Assembly (NCBI RefSeq): GCF_023898315.1
Contig: NC_064622.1
Span: 164,754,178 to 164,818,177, forward strand
From: Schistocerca nitens
Taxonomy: Eukaryota; Arthropoda; Insecta; Orthoptera; Acrididae
Length of the DNA: 64,000 nucleotides
Direction of reading: 5' to 3'
Shown: positions 63,869-64,000 of the stretch, piece after piece
Position numbering within the stretch: position 1 is the stretch's first letter
Layout: each line of letters begins with the position of its first letter
The notes under the pieces: model-generated
Database searches by the model: none
What the model saw: only the letters and a program-made list of their open reading frames with translations
What the model was told of the DNA's origin: nothing
Position numbers and translations under genes: made by a program

Positions 63869-64000
63869 TTAGCTGGGGTTGGGTTGTTTTGGGGGAAGAG
63901 ACCAAACTGCGAGGTCATAGGTCTCATCGATTTAGGGAAGGACGGGGAAGGACGTTGGCCGTGCCCTTTCAAAGGAACCATCCCGGCATTTGCCTAGAGC
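63869..64000 (-). repeat. SINE-H, cut by the window edge
   Basis: ggttgttttgggggaagaga, ggtctcatcgatttaggg and cctttcaaaggaaccatccc match, from memory, the body of a common orthopteran tRNA-headed SINE. The head would lie beyond 64000, so the family assignment cannot be confirmed here. Confidence 0.55.

Overview
This window is nuclear DNA from a large, repeat-dense arthropod genome, most likely an orthopteran insect of the locust/grasshopper type. That assignment rests on remembered repeat families and was not computed. The evidence is about twenty copies of one tRNA-headed SINE (here SINE-A, body phrase ggctctgagcactatggga), 5S-rRNA-headed SINEs, Penelope-like elements (PLEs), several Tc1/mariner families and four or more kinds of non-LTR retrotransposon. 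There are no operons, bacterial ribosome-binding sites, CRISPR arrays or recognisable host protein genes. All the real coding capacity I can support belongs to transposable elements.

Layout. 1-2.24 kb: two SINEs and a broken LINE reverse transcriptase (RT). 2.4-4.5 kb: a PLE fragment with a GIY-YIG ORF, followed by a foldback element whose long inverted repeats carry a tRNA-like block. 5.0-14.6 kb: a truncated SINE, a PLE-like inverted pair, a three-layer SINE nest at 7.8-8.4 kb containing a perfect 46-bp hairpin, an inverted-repeat unit around a helix-turn-helix (HTH) remnant, a LINE C-terminal pseudogene, and a 5'-truncated tRNA-Leu abutting tandem SINEs. 15-22 kb: two 5S-headed SINEs, a mariner pseudogene and GC-rich unannotated DNA. 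22.4-24.6 kb: a Tc1 element inserted inside a mariner element. 24.6-25.3 kb: a LINE 3' end.

25.73-28.79 kb holds the best element in the window: a PLE with an uninterrupted 594-aa RT plus GIY-YIG ORF, a 12-bp target duplication, and two 469-bp inverted arms that look identical by eye. Each arm contains a sequence that folds as a minimal type I hammerhead ribozyme. 30.9-37.7 kb: RTE-type LINE copies (one nested in a SINE), a mariner C-terminus and SINE fragments. 37.7-42.85 kb: a near-complete APE-type LINE with an intact 1123-aa ORF2 and an ORF1 broken by one frameshift. 42.9-56.7 kb: clustered SINE-A copies, a mariner pseudogene, a 1.09-kb palindromic element with hammerhead-like cores, another LINE RT, a second Tc1 element, and an RTE copy carrying three SINE insertions. 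56.7-64 kb: mostly unannotated, with a mosaic SINE, an old LINE RT remnant, a third Tc1 element and a SINE cut by the window edge.

How the parts relate: the autonomous elements (PLE, APE LINE, RTE) encode retrotransposition proteins. The SINEs carry RNA polymerase III-type promoters and presumably borrow LINE machinery. The DNA transposons seen here are all dead. Nested insertions with readable target-site duplications (TSDs) give a relative timeline. Coordinates of element edges are read by eye and may be off by a few bases.
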